Part shown: positions 7,186-14,748 of the stretch, piece by piece | Numbering within the stretch: position 1 is the first letter of the stretch | How the letters are laid out: each line of letters opens with the position of its first letter | Assembly: GCA_964441445.1 (NCBI GenBank) | Contig: CAYTYO010000011.1 | Coordinates: 1 to 27,189 of the forward strand | DNA: 27,189 nt | Direction of reading: 5' to 3' | DNA from: XYB1-FULL-44-23 sp964441445 | GTDB lineage: Bacteria > Patescibacteriota > Microgenomatia > CAZETR01 > Amesbacteraceae | Notes under the pieces: generated by a model | What the model was told of the DNA's origin: nothing | Seen by the model: only the letters and a program-made list of their open reading frames with translations | Database searches by the model: none | Translations under genes and position numbers: made by a program

Positions 7186-8268
7186 TACTCCCAACAGTTT
7201 CCGCGCGTTAATCCAATCAAGCCTTGCCGCCGCCAAAACTCTTAACGCGTCCAAAAGCTCCCACTGTGACATTTTTCCGACCGGAATTACTGCCCGGTCC
7301 TGTTCGAAAATCCCTAATCCCCCCGGCATGAGAATTACTCCGGGCCCGGGCCCATCAGCTGTAGACTCCACAATTGACCCCACAGACCAATTAGCATGAG
7401 TTGCGGCCCAGCCCGGAGCCACCATCGTGGGCGTAAGAGTTTCACTGTTCTGCCAATCAAAAAATTGGGCCACACCGGCGCCCGGCATATGTCCGCCCAT
7501 TACTATTCCCGGTTTTCTATCCAGCCTATTCCGATAAACTGACATTATTCCCCCTGTTGCAAAAGCCGTACTCCCCCGGCCTTCCAATTTATCTAAAACC
7601 ACAACGCTGTACGTCACCCCGTTTAGATTTATCTCCAACCTTCCCATATGCTCTAACAACGGCACCTGCAACCTCTCCGCCAAATCGGAAGCTGCCCACA
7701 TTCCATCTGAAAGCACTTCTCCACTATCTTTTACCGGTTTTAGCCATCTTTCGGACTTTAAAGTCGCATCAAACAACGTAGCCAATAGTGTTTCGTTTGC
7801 AGTGGCGACATAATCTCCTGCTTGCTCCAAATAATCCTCCCGGTCCTTGTGCCATGGCACCTTCCTATCCACTGCTTGCCTACCCAACACTACCAATACG
7901 TCCGGTCTTGCCAACATTTCTTGAATCCACTTGTCCTGGTACCCTTCCCATGTCCCATCGGACATCCTGGCGTTCCGGGTTCGGCTACCAAAACGTAAAT
8001 TAGCCAACATCCACAAACCCGTCGGTAGCGGAGTTTCCACTCTCCAATGCACCTCACTCTGCACCTGTCCTCCTTCTTTTCCTCCCTCCATTAATTCATC
8101 TAGCCCCATTATTGATTGACCTTTATCTAACACAATCTTTCTTTGTTGCCCTTCTCTCTCCGTAATCTCGCCTAATATTTCTTCATCCAAGCGCTTCCCC
8201 TTTAATCCTTCCAACAATCGCATTGCTGCGACCACCGCCAACCCGTCCCTGCTATTTATAAAACCCAT
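7180..8268 (-). CDS. Metallophosphoesterase-like protein lacking metal ligands (probable pseudoenzyme)
   Basis: The 362-residue protein aligns by eye, in the same order, with the metallophosphoesterase encoded just upstream, but its metal-binding residues are gone. ANLRFGS (89-95) replaces the GDLHLGS of the partner, LGR (128-130) replaces TGD, and GGHMPG (258-263) replaces GAHDHR. Surrounding features are kept: RPDVLVVLG against DPRCYVIFTGD, then VPLLEHMGRLEINL against IPLVANGGMVHLTL, then GAGVAQFF and an APGWAATH segment. It has an N-terminal extension of about 80 residues and a C-terminal extension of about 60 not seen in the partner. It is unlikely to be catalytic; a structural or regulatory partner role is inferred. 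A weak GATTAT lies six bases before its ATG. Confidence 0.6.
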   Translation of the reverse strand: MGFINSRDGLAVVAAMRLLEGLKGKRLDEEILGEITEREGQQRKIVLDKGQSIMGLDELMEGGKEGGQVQSEVHWRVETPLPTGLWMLANLRFGSRTRNARMSDGTWEGYQDKWIQEMLARPDVLVVLGRQAVDRKVPWHKDREDYLEQAGDYVATANETLLATLFDATLKSERWLKPVKDSGEVLSDGMWAASDLAERLQVPLLEHMGRLEINLNGVTYSVVVLDKLEGRGSTAFATGGIMSVYRNRLDRKPGIVMGGHMPGAGVAQFFDWQNSETLTPTMVAPGWAATHANWSVGSIVESTADGPGPGVILMPGGLGIFEQDRAVIPVGKMSQWELLDALRVLAAARLDWINARKLLGVR

Positions 8269-8343
8269 GCCCTCATAATCCCGTCCGCTGGTGTTACCGT
8301 CGGGCCAAAATACACTTCACTGAGACGCCGGATCGGTTACAGA

Positions 8344-9144
8344 TCAACCTAAGGCAAAACCATATGGGTCCGGATTATCCCTACTGCCCTTAGGTGTTCC
8401 GCCACGAACCAGCACCGTATTCGGCCAATTGGCTACCCCGGACCGGTGGTCATGGGCCCCCAGTATTAAATCAGGTACATTTCCCGGACTGTAACCTTTT
8501 GCTATCTTTTCTAACGGCCGGATAACACTATCACCGGATTTTCCTGGGGTGTTATGAAACACCTGAATTTCTAGATTTCTTCCTATTTGTTCTTTATCAG
8601 TTAGGGTCAGATGAACCATCCCCCCGTTAGCCACTAAAGGAATATCATAACCATCGAACATTCTTTCCCAAGCATCGTCACCGACTTGTGACGACATTGC
8701 CCCCTCATGAGCGCGATGTCCTGTCACCGCCGCGACCACTCTGCCGCCTTCAAACAATGGTTTTATTACCGTTTCGCGTACCAATCGGATCTGTTCCTGA
8801 ATTGGTAAAGCGGCCTGAACGGAATCTACCCCGTGTTTTGTATCCACTGACTCAATCAAGTCGCCAGTAAATATTACATAACACCGTGGATCCCTAAGAA
8901 TTCTTTCCACCCGTTCCATAATTTGTACCAGATCGGTCGCCCCGCTCCCTAAATGTAAATCCCCCATCGGAATTATTACCACCGGCATTCTGCCGTTTTC
9001 GACCGTTATATTTACTGTCACATCCATCGCGCCCACCTTCCTCCGGTTATGTTCCTGCAACATCAATTGCGTATATTCTAAAAATTCCTCCCTACTCATT
9101 TCGCTCAAACCGAGTTCTGTGGTTCTAAGTCTCTCTGCACTCAT
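8344..9144 (-). CDS. Calcineurin-like metallophosphoesterase
   Basis: A 266-residue protein with the dinuclear-metal phosphoesterase set: D62-x-H64 in GDLHLGS, G94-D95 in FTGDLIES, a modified GNH-type block TGHRAHE at 141-147, H207 in VFHNTPG and H241-D-H243 in GAHDHRSG. The family hydrolyses phosphodiesters or phosphomonoesters of many kinds; the substrate here is unknown. The PIQEQI segment and general order resemble nuclease-like phosphoesterases of phages and archaea, an impression from memory. No signal peptide is visible, so it is probably cytoplasmic. The 75-base gap to the related inactive-looking gene suggests one transcript. The GNH block has His143 or His146 rather than a clear Asn-His, which is unusual. 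Confidence 0.85.
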   Translation of the reverse strand: MSAERLRTTELGLSEMSREEFLEYTQLMLQEHNRRKVGAMDVTVNITVENGRMPVVIIPMGDLHLGSGATDLVQIMERVERILRDPRCYVIFTGDLIESVDTKHGVDSVQAALPIQEQIRLVRETVIKPLFEGGRVVAAVTGHRAHEGAMSSQVGDDAWERMFDGYDIPLVANGGMVHLTLTDKEQIGRNLEIQVFHNTPGKSGDSVIRPLEKIAKGYSPGNVPDLILGAHDHRSGVANWPNTVLVRGGTPKGSRDNPDPYGFALG

Positions 9145-9153
9145 CCGTGTCCT

Positions 9154-9182
9154 ATTGTTAAGTAGGCCCGGATTTTTTTCAA
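9154..9182 (-). promoter_or_regulatory. Promoter of the metallophosphoesterase pair, with upstream A-tracts
   Basis: Minus strand -35 TTGAAA (9182-9177), 17-base spacer, -10 AACAAT (9159-9154), nine bases before the ATG. Upstream of the -35, at about 9190-9206, two minus-strand A-tracts resemble an UP element. AGGA lies between the -10 and the ATG and could alternatively serve as a ribosome binding site. Confidence 0.5.
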
Positions 9183-9235
9183 CCCCTATCTTTTTTTATT
9201 TTTTTTGATATTGTAGGGGGCGGACCCTAAAAAAA

Positions 9236-9814
9236 ATGACCCCCGATCGCCCCCGCTGGACAGACCAAGTTGTCTCCGATGTTGAAGCACCCAAACAGGG
9301 GGAATTTACTCCGGCTCAAAAACGCTGGCTGGAACGAGCTTGGCGAGAGTATTGTCATGGACACATTCCTGATGTTTTTGCCGTTCACGCCGTTAAATGC
9401 GGTGAACAAGTTTCCTCCTGGACTTTGAGCCCTGATCAAAAATATCACTGGCACCACATTGTCCCCGGCCCTGACGCCACCGCCCACGATGAAATTTCCG
9501 AACTTCCCGAAAACGGAATACCCTTACCCGGAACACGACATATTGGCCCAGACGATGACGCTATCCACCCCGATGTCAGTGATGCTAAATCATTATGGCG
9601 ATATCATAGACAAAACCTAATCCCGAACCCGTTTTTAGACCTCTCTACTAACCACACTCGGGCAACGGAACAGGGCATCCCCTACTGGGACACTTCATAT
9701 GACGTGTTTTTTCGGGAATTAGCCGAAAAGGTAGTCACAGCTTATAAAGCAGACCATCCAGATCATCCTTGGCCGGTAAGAATTCCCCGAAGTCACCCTG
9801 CCCGGGTTAAATAA
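9236..9814 (+). CDS. Putative HNH-fold nuclease
   Basis: A 192-residue soluble protein whose middle carries an HNH-like arrangement: H73-H74-I-V-P, N93 in PENGIPLP, H102 and H111 in HPD. That order (His-His-x-x-Pro, Asn, His, His-Pro) is typical of beta-beta-alpha metal nucleases without zinc-binding Cys pairs. A Trp-rich N-terminal region and a C-terminal helix flank it. It is the only + strand gene between 1165 and 14749. It is divergent from the metallophosphoesterase pair, and its last 22 bases overlap the convergent MFS gene. The ATG follows an A-run with no Shine-Dalgarno sequence. The nuclease call rests on the motif alone; the target is unknown. Confidence 0.6.
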   Translation: MTPDRPRWTDQVVSDVEAPKQGEFTPAQKRWLERAWREYCHGHIPDVFAVHAVKCGEQVSSWTLSPDQKYHWHHIVPGPDATAHDEISELPENGIPLPGTRHIGPDDDAIHPDVSDAKSLWRYHRQNLIPNPFLDLSTNHTRATEQGIPYWDTSYDVFFRELAEKVVTAYKADHPDHPWPVRIPRSHPARVK

Positions 9815-10983
9815 GTCCTATCCCGGCTTAACACTTCAAATTGCCTAGGCCCGATCTTCGGCAGGAAATACATCAACCCTACCCCAATAATTCCGACCCA
9901 CACCATCACATTCCAGCCCCACCCGAAATAGTACGCTCCCCCCACCAACAGTGCCGCCAGGAAACCGCCTAACCGTGACGCAGCCTCACTCTCTACTATA
10001 TACAAGGTCGTATCCGAAATTACCGCCCGCCTATACGTATAAACTGAAAACGGTAAAAATACTAAAACACCCAACCACCCGTCTATCATATCTACTCCGA
10101 AAAGTTGCCACGTGTTTAGGAAATTTCCCCTTAATATCCACATTACCATCATGGCCGCAATCCCGGCATTCATCCACTTTCTGGTTCCCCCTCTATCGAT
10201 TACCCTGCCCATCGAAAGCTGCATCACCGACGTAATCACTAAGACCCCTGTTTTATAAGCTCCAAGCTCCACATATGAACTGCTAAGAAGTACCAGTAAA
10301 AATACCGGCCAGAAAAAATCATATATCGCCTGTTCCATTCCAATCCCCACGAAAGCGAGTAGATCCCGCCTAAACCAGTTCCCGGCCAGTTTCTCCCAAT
10401 AATGCTCGAGATGAAAATCCCATTTCAGCCGCTCAGGGCCTAATACCAATATTGGAATGGCTGCTCCGGCCATCAATGCCGCACTCAGCCAAAACACCCC
10501 GGAAAATCCCAGTTTAATAGTTACCAATCCTCCCAATATCGGTCCTAATGCTGCACTCCAGCGGGAAAAAATATTTAACCAGCTTGCCCTTGATCCGAAA
10601 CGTTTTTCCGACGTCTGCATAAACAGTAAATGGTAAGGGATCCAATACGCTGATGCGGCAAAAGTAATCAGCAGACCGGCAGGTATCAACGCCCAAAGCG
10701 TCGTATCAGCAAGATTCACGAAATACATCACTATTATCCACAGCAATTGTCCGATGAGAACACTTTTTTTAAATCCCATCCACGCCACTATCCGGGCATA
10801 ATCCCGCATTAGAATTGCGTCGGTTAGCCTCGTTGCTGCCAACCATAAAATGACCAGCCAAAGTCCGGATAATTCAAATAGGTACACCGGCAAAAAAACC
10901 ATTACCGCACCTGACGCCAAGTTTCGTAACACCGAAGCTCCCAATAAGCCCCAAAAAATTCGCTTTTCCGCCTTATCCATCAT
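9793..10983 (-). CDS. Major facilitator superfamily (MFS) transporter
   Basis: A 396-residue integral membrane protein with about eleven to twelve hydrophobic helices in two halves, separated by a charged loop around 185-215 (ERLKWDFHLEHYWEKLAGNW). The family exports or imports small solutes using ion gradients. An MFS-like loop (GRVIDRGGTRKWM) follows a helix in the second half, similar to the signature between helices 2-3 and 8-9. No substrate can be assigned. The gene starts inside the 3' end of pth (11-base overlap), so the two are almost certainly co-transcribed. A second in-frame ATG follows immediately at 10980. Its 3' end overlaps the HNH-like gene tail to tail. Confidence 0.8.
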   Translation of the reverse strand: MMDKAEKRIFWGLLGASVLRNLASGAVMVFLPVYLFELSGLWLVILWLAATRLTDAILMRDYARIVAWMGFKKSVLIGQLLWIIVMYFVNLADTTLWALIPAGLLITFAASAYWIPYHLLFMQTSEKRFGSRASWLNIFSRWSAALGPILGGLVTIKLGFSGVFWLSAALMAGAAIPILVLGPERLKWDFHLEHYWEKLAGNWFRRDLLAFVGIGMEQAIYDFFWPVFLLVLLSSSYVELGAYKTGVLVITSVMQLSMGRVIDRGGTRKWMNAGIAAMMVMWILRGNFLNTWQLFGVDMIDGWLGVLVFLPFSVYTYRRAVISDTTLYIVESEAASRLGGFLAALLVGGAYYFGWGWNVMVWVGIIGVGLMYFLPKIGPRQFEVLSRDRTYLTRAG

Positions 10984-11515
10984 TTACTTCTTTGTTAACC
11001 TCTTCCACAGCCTTTGCTATCACTTCATCCAACCTTTCCAACTCTTCCGGTTGAAACCTTTTTAGCACATATTCATCTCCGGCCTCACGATACGCAGCCT
11101 GCCGGTTATCCACCCCTAATCTCACCCGCCAAAAATCTTTTGTTCCCAATACCCTTTCAATCGAATTTATCCCCCCGTGCTCTTTTGGCCCTATCCCGAA
11201 CTGGATCTTATATTCTCCCAAGGGAATATCCAGGTCATCGTGCACCACCCATAAGTCCTTTAAATTAGCATTATTCATCCGGTATTCCACTAACCATTTC
11301 ACCCATTCTCCGCTCTGGTTCATAAATTTATCCTTTGGTTTGGCCAGCACAACTTCTCCGGTTTTATAAACCATGGCTTCTTTCTCGCTTCGCCAACCGT
11401 AATCAGATGGCATTGTTTCAGCCAGCTTTTCAATTAAGCGCATTCCCGCATTATGCCGTGTCAGTAAATATTCCGGTCCGGGATTTCCTAATCCTATTAT
11501 TATTTTTCCGCCCAT
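10973..11515 (-). CDS. pth: Peptidyl-tRNA hydrolase
   Basis: Cleaves peptidyl-tRNA released from stalled ribosomes, recycling tRNA. At 180 residues it is near the usual length. Visible are GLGNPGPEY at 8-16 (N11), TRHN with catalytic His21, FMNQSG with N66 and VVHDDLD with D93. The family's GGHNG block reads EHGGINS: His113 is kept, but the next residue, normally the substrate-contacting Asn114 in E. coli numbering, is Gly. The rest, including LGTKDFWRVRLGV, is typical. It has its own leaderless-type promoter and leads into the MFS gene. Confidence 0.93.
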   Translation of the reverse strand: MGGKIIIGLGNPGPEYLLTRHNAGMRLIEKLAETMPSDYGWRSEKEAMVYKTGEVVLAKPKDKFMNQSGEWVKWLVEYRMNNANLKDLWVVHDDLDIPLGEYKIQFGIGPKEHGGINSIERVLGTKDFWRVRLGVDNRQAAYREAGDEYVLKRFQPEELERLDEVIAKAVEEVNKEVNDG

Positions 11516-11522
11516 ATCAGTA

Positions 11523-11528
11523 ATTATA
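11523..11528 (-). promoter_or_regulatory. -10 element of pth
   Basis: A perfect TATAAT (11528-11523, minus strand) ends seven bases before the ATG at 11515, so transcription should begin one base from the start codon. No good -35 at 16-18 bases was found. Confidence 0.55.
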
Positions 11529-11584
11529 TAATCAATCGCTCCGGTAAACCGTTTCCATAACTAAAAGTCTCGCATCAAAACAAC

Positions 11585-12622
11585 TTATTCCGGTGTATTT
11601 TCCTCAAGCCACTTCTGAAACCTTGCTTTTGACTGTCCCAATTCATCCTCACCGTTGCCGTGTAGCTCATACGTTCCTCCGGCAGCCAAATCATGTCCCC
11701 CACCGACCTGCATTCTCTCCATTATCTTCCGCACATTTACTCCTGTCCCCAAAGATCGCAAAGATAAATTATATTTTGCTTCCGACTTTGGGGTAAACAC
11801 AACACCCCACTGATAATTATTTATCCATCTTAAATAATTATCCATATATAAATGCTGAGCATGGGAAACTTCGATTTCGGTATAACCACCAACATCCACA
11901 TCTCGTCTGTCTATACCCGACGACTGCCAGGATGGCCAGCCGTTTACAGGAGGGTGAAACTCTGTGTTGTTAATAAGTATAGAAACCAATTTAAAAATTT
12001 TCTCGGAAATTATCGCGTATTCGGCCATAAAATCCTGCATACTCTTGCCTATTAGTTTAAGCATCTCTTTTCCCACACTTATGGTTTCCAGTTGATTAGG
12101 ACTTAAATACTTAAACCCATCCGTGTCGCCTATTATTCCCAATAAAACTACCCTGGCCAGCTCAACCTTCTCAATATTATCAGGTGCTAATTGGCCATAA
12201 ACTAATTCCGTGCACGACCCCGCTTCTGGATTAATAAATTCCAGATCAAACTTGTCCGCTTCAGTGCGATGGTGATCGATACAAACTGTTTTCCCCTTAA
12301 ATTCGCTGAACTTTTCTACTGCTACTCCGAACCTGTCCAGACGACTGGCATCGACAAATATTGCCAGCTCATAATCATTCATCAATGTAAAACAATCATC
12401 TACAAATGTAATGGCGCTGAAATTTACAAAACTTTTATACCTCTCTGTATCCGGCATCCCGGAAAGTATCATCTCAATTCTTTTCTCCGGATATCTTTCA
12501 TTAACTATCCAAAACATCGTTAATACGGAAGCTATTGCATCATCATCAGCCGATTTATGTGAGGTTATCGCTATCCTATTTACCTTATCCGCCAATTGCC
12601 AAAAATCTTCCGCAAATGTCAT
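11585..12622 (-). CDS. DHH-family phosphoesterase (NrnA-like oligoribonuclease / pAp phosphatase)
   Basis: Family members degrade short RNA oligonucleotides, 3'-phosphoadenosine 5'-phosphate or cyclic dinucleotide breakdown products using manganese. The 345-residue protein has the DHH domain metal motifs H22-x3-D26-x-D28, D91 in FVDAS, D116-H-H118 and a later GDTDGF at about 165-170, followed by a DHHA1 domain ending in GGGHDLAAGG at 307-316. An insertion between the domains (about 222-262) is longer than I expect for NrnA. NrnA-type enzymes can finish c-di-AMP breakdown, which would link it to the cyclase at the start of the window, but this is only inference. It follows the DUF4870-like gene by three bases. 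Confidence 0.85.
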   Translation of the reverse strand: MTFAEDFWQLADKVNRIAITSHKSADDDAIASVLTMFWIVNERYPEKRIEMILSGMPDTERYKSFVNFSAITFVDDCFTLMNDYELAIFVDASRLDRFGVAVEKFSEFKGKTVCIDHHRTEADKFDLEFINPEAGSCTELVYGQLAPDNIEKVELARVVLLGIIGDTDGFKYLSPNQLETISVGKEMLKLIGKSMQDFMAEYAIISEKIFKLVSILINNTEFHPPVNGWPSWQSSGIDRRDVDVGGYTEIEVSHAQHLYMDNYLRWINNYQWGVVFTPKSEAKYNLSLRSLGTGVNVRKIMERMQVGGGHDLAAGGTYELHGNGEDELGQSKARFQKWLEENTPE

Positions 12623-12625
12623 GAC

Positions 12626-12988
12626 CTATTTTATCCCCGATCGCACTTTTAATCCGACAGCATTAACTACTTCAGCCAAAATCGGTATCTTTGTGCTCTG
12701 ATTCTGACTGGACCGAATAGCGAGAATTAATGGCGCCACAATCATTCCCAATAGATTAACCAAAGGAATAAGTCCGCGGGCAATATAACTTACGTTCAGC
12801 ACAAAACCCAACACTACCACTGTTACCCACAACAAAATTGCTTGCAGCGCATCCCACTTCACCTTTGGATTTTTCTCCACAATCAGAAACGCTATTGAGA
12901 ACACTACCCCAAGTAACGGCACATAACATAAAGGTCGGGAAACTGTCTCTTCCAACTTTAACGGTGATTGCGATTTAAACTCATCCAT
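12626..12988 (-). CDS. DUF4870/Tic20-like small membrane protein
   Basis: From the ATG at 12988 this is a 120-residue protein with about three hydrophobic helices and the block YVPLLGVVFSIAFLIVEKNPKVKWDALQAI, which resembles the conserved start of DUF4870 proteins (a proline-containing helix, short charged loop, then a helix with a polar Gln-Ala). The function of the family is not established. An upstream TTG-type start at 13003 lies inside the ligase gene and is less likely; the chosen ATG overlaps the ligase stop by eight bases. Together with nrnA it forms a three-gene unit behind the ligase. Confidence 0.7.
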   Translation of the reverse strand: MDEFKSQSPLKLEETVSRPLCYVPLLGVVFSIAFLIVEKNPKVKWDALQAILLWVTVVVLGFVLNVSYIARGLIPLVNLLGMIVAPLILAIRSSQNQSTKIPILAEVVNAVGLKVRSGIK

Positions 12989-14693
12989 TTTTTTGCAGTT
13001 CAAATAATCGTTTTATTTCGGCAGTTGATGCAATTTCATCAACCTTCATCTCCCGAAAGCTTACCAGACGCGGGAACCTTAACGCAAATCCTGCCGAATG
13101 CATCGGCGATTTGGTTATCTCATCCGACTTTATCTCCACCACTATCCGCGGCTTAACCCACGTATCACAGTCCATTTGTTTTTCTACCTCATATTCTTCC
13201 GGCTTCTCACCTGTCTTTATTTCGTCACACCTTTTCTTCAATTCCCGCCACTCATCATCGGTCAATCCCGTCCCGATTTTGGCTATAGTTTGATATTTCC
13301 CACTACTTCCTTTTGCAACTCCGATTAGAAATCCTCCGATACCGAAACCTGATCTTTTACCTTGTCCGGCATCATATCCCATCACCACAGCATCAATCGT
13401 ATCCGCAACTCCGGTCTGATCATATGACTTTTTGTACTTTATCCAATTAAAGTCTCTGCTGCCGGAACGGTAAATTCCGTCCAGTTTCTTAACCACAATT
13501 CCTTCTGTTCCCTCAGCCAGTGAAGCCCGGAAAAATTCCTCAATCTCCTTTACACTATTTATTATTTTTCTCGGCATCAGTCTGACTGTCTTATTACCTT
13601 TTACTATTTTAGTAAGATAATCCCATCTTTTTTCATTATGTTCATTCAGCTGACTTTTTCCGTTAATCATTAGTACGTCAAACACGTAATACTTCAGGGG
13701 TACTTGCTCCATCATTTCTAAAATGTCATATTTTCTTTTTCTTTGTACCGTTTCCTGAAACGGTAAATACTTTCCTCGCCCGTCTACAGCTATCATTTCC
13801 CCGTCCAAAATACACTCATCATCAACCTGCTCTTGCAAACCCTGAATAATGTCCGGATACATATGTGTCACATTATCCATTCCCCTCGAAAACAACCTCA
13901 CTTTATGCCCTTTAACATGTGCCTGAATTCTTAACCCGTCAAGTTTATGTTCGCCGGCCGCCACTCCTACCCTTTCCCATATCTCCTCCGCCGATTTTGC
14001 CCGCTCCGCTCTGGCAACTAAAATCGGTGTTCCCCATTCCGGATCCACCCTTATCTTACCCACATCATCATGTTCACAAACCAATTTAACCACCTCACCT
14101 AAATCTGCTCTGACATTGTAGATTTTTTCAATTTCCCCCCGCAGGCTTTTATTACCGGTTTTCATCCACGATAAAGCATCGAGTACCGTCATATCCGAAA
14201 ACCCGGATCGCATTTTCCCGAGCACAATCTTTATTACATACTTAGCCGACCTGCCGTCCAGCACTTTTAATAACTCTGACAGTAGGGATATCTTTTTCTC
14301 CTGACTCCCATGCCCTCCCGCGGCCGCTATTTCCAACAACTGTTCATGTACCCACTTTGTCTCCGTCTTTGAATTCGGTTTATTACCTCCCGTCTGCAAC
14401 TTCAAAGTCTCTCCCGTCTTTCCCAGGTCACCTGCCTTCTTAAACTCTCTTACCACATCCGCCATATCCATATCGCAAGTCATCGCCACAGCCTTCAACA
14501 CCTGCTTTTCTGCCATCCCGGTATCCGGATTGTCATATTTTGGCCCCAGCATTCCGGCTGACAAATAAGCAATTATCTTTCCCTCCTCCGGTGTAGTTGA
14601 GGAAAATAAATCGGCGAGTATTTCCGTCATCGCCAGTCTTGAATTTGTACTTTCCAGTCTTTCTAAGTATTCGGCTAGCGTTTCAAATTTCAC
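12981..14693 (-). CDS. ATP-dependent DNA ligase (archaeal/LigB type)
   Basis: Seals nicks in duplex DNA using ATP. The 570-residue protein has an N-terminal DNA-binding domain (about 1-215), a nucleotidyltransferase core and a C-terminal OB-fold with motif VI-like residues. The adenylated lysine is K250 in EHKLDGLR (248-255). Motif III is FSRGMDN at about 268-274, IIIa LDGE at 296-299, IV EGIVVK at 397-402 and V WIKYKK at 417-422. This is the archaeal-eukaryotic ligase architecture, unlike the NAD-dependent LigA of most bacteria, though CPR genomes often carry it. The start is GTG at 14693, placed exactly at the predicted transcription start. Whether a LigA also exists in the genome cannot be seen here. 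Confidence 0.93.
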   Translation of the reverse strand: MKFETLAEYLERLESTNSRLAMTEILADLFSSTTPEEGKIIAYLSAGMLGPKYDNPDTGMAEKQVLKAVAMTCDMDMADVVREFKKAGDLGKTGETLKLQTGGNKPNSKTETKWVHEQLLEIAAAGGHGSQEKKISLLSELLKVLDGRSAKYVIKIVLGKMRSGFSDMTVLDALSWMKTGNKSLRGEIEKIYNVRADLGEVVKLVCEHDDVGKIRVDPEWGTPILVARAERAKSAEEIWERVGVAAGEHKLDGLRIQAHVKGHKVRLFSRGMDNVTHMYPDIIQGLQEQVDDECILDGEMIAVDGRGKYLPFQETVQRKRKYDILEMMEQVPLKYYVFDVLMINGKSQLNEHNEKRWDYLTKIVKGNKTVRLMPRKIINSVKEIEEFFRASLAEGTEGIVVKKLDGIYRSGSRDFNWIKYKKSYDQTGVADTIDAVVMGYDAGQGKRSGFGIGGFLIGVAKGSSGKYQTIAKIGTGLTDDEWRELKKRCDEIKTGEKPEEYEVEKQMDCDTWVKPRIVVEIKSDEITKSPMHSAGFALRFPRLVSFREMKVDEIASTAEIKRLFELQKNG

Positions 14694-14699
14694 TCCCCA

Positions 14700-14705
14700 A
14701 TTATA
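14700..14705 (-). promoter_or_regulatory. -10 element of the DNA ligase gene
   Basis: A perfect TATAAT (14705-14700, minus strand) ends six bases before the GTG start, so +1 coincides with the start codon. It shares a 55-base divergent region with the promoter of the GT39 gene. Confidence 0.55.
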
Positions 14706-14731
14706 AACTGAAATAGCGAAGAAATACCCTG

Positions 14732-14740
14732 TGGTATATC
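14732..14740 (+). promoter_or_regulatory. Extended -10 promoter of the GT39 gene
   Basis: TGGTATATC (TG at 14732-14733, hexamer 14735-14740) is an extended -10 ending eight bases before the ATG at 14749. The -35 region is poor, as tolerated for extended -10 promoters. Confidence 0.5.
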
Positions 14741-14748
14741 ATTCCCGT

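Noticed and set aside
9214..9229. TAGGG/CCCTA hairpin as a terminator
   Set aside because: On the + strand it is followed by A residues, on the minus strand by no T-run, and no gene ends there.
11534..11549. Short CGGT-TT-ACCG palindrome upstream of pth
   Set aside because: Only four-base arms; likely by chance.
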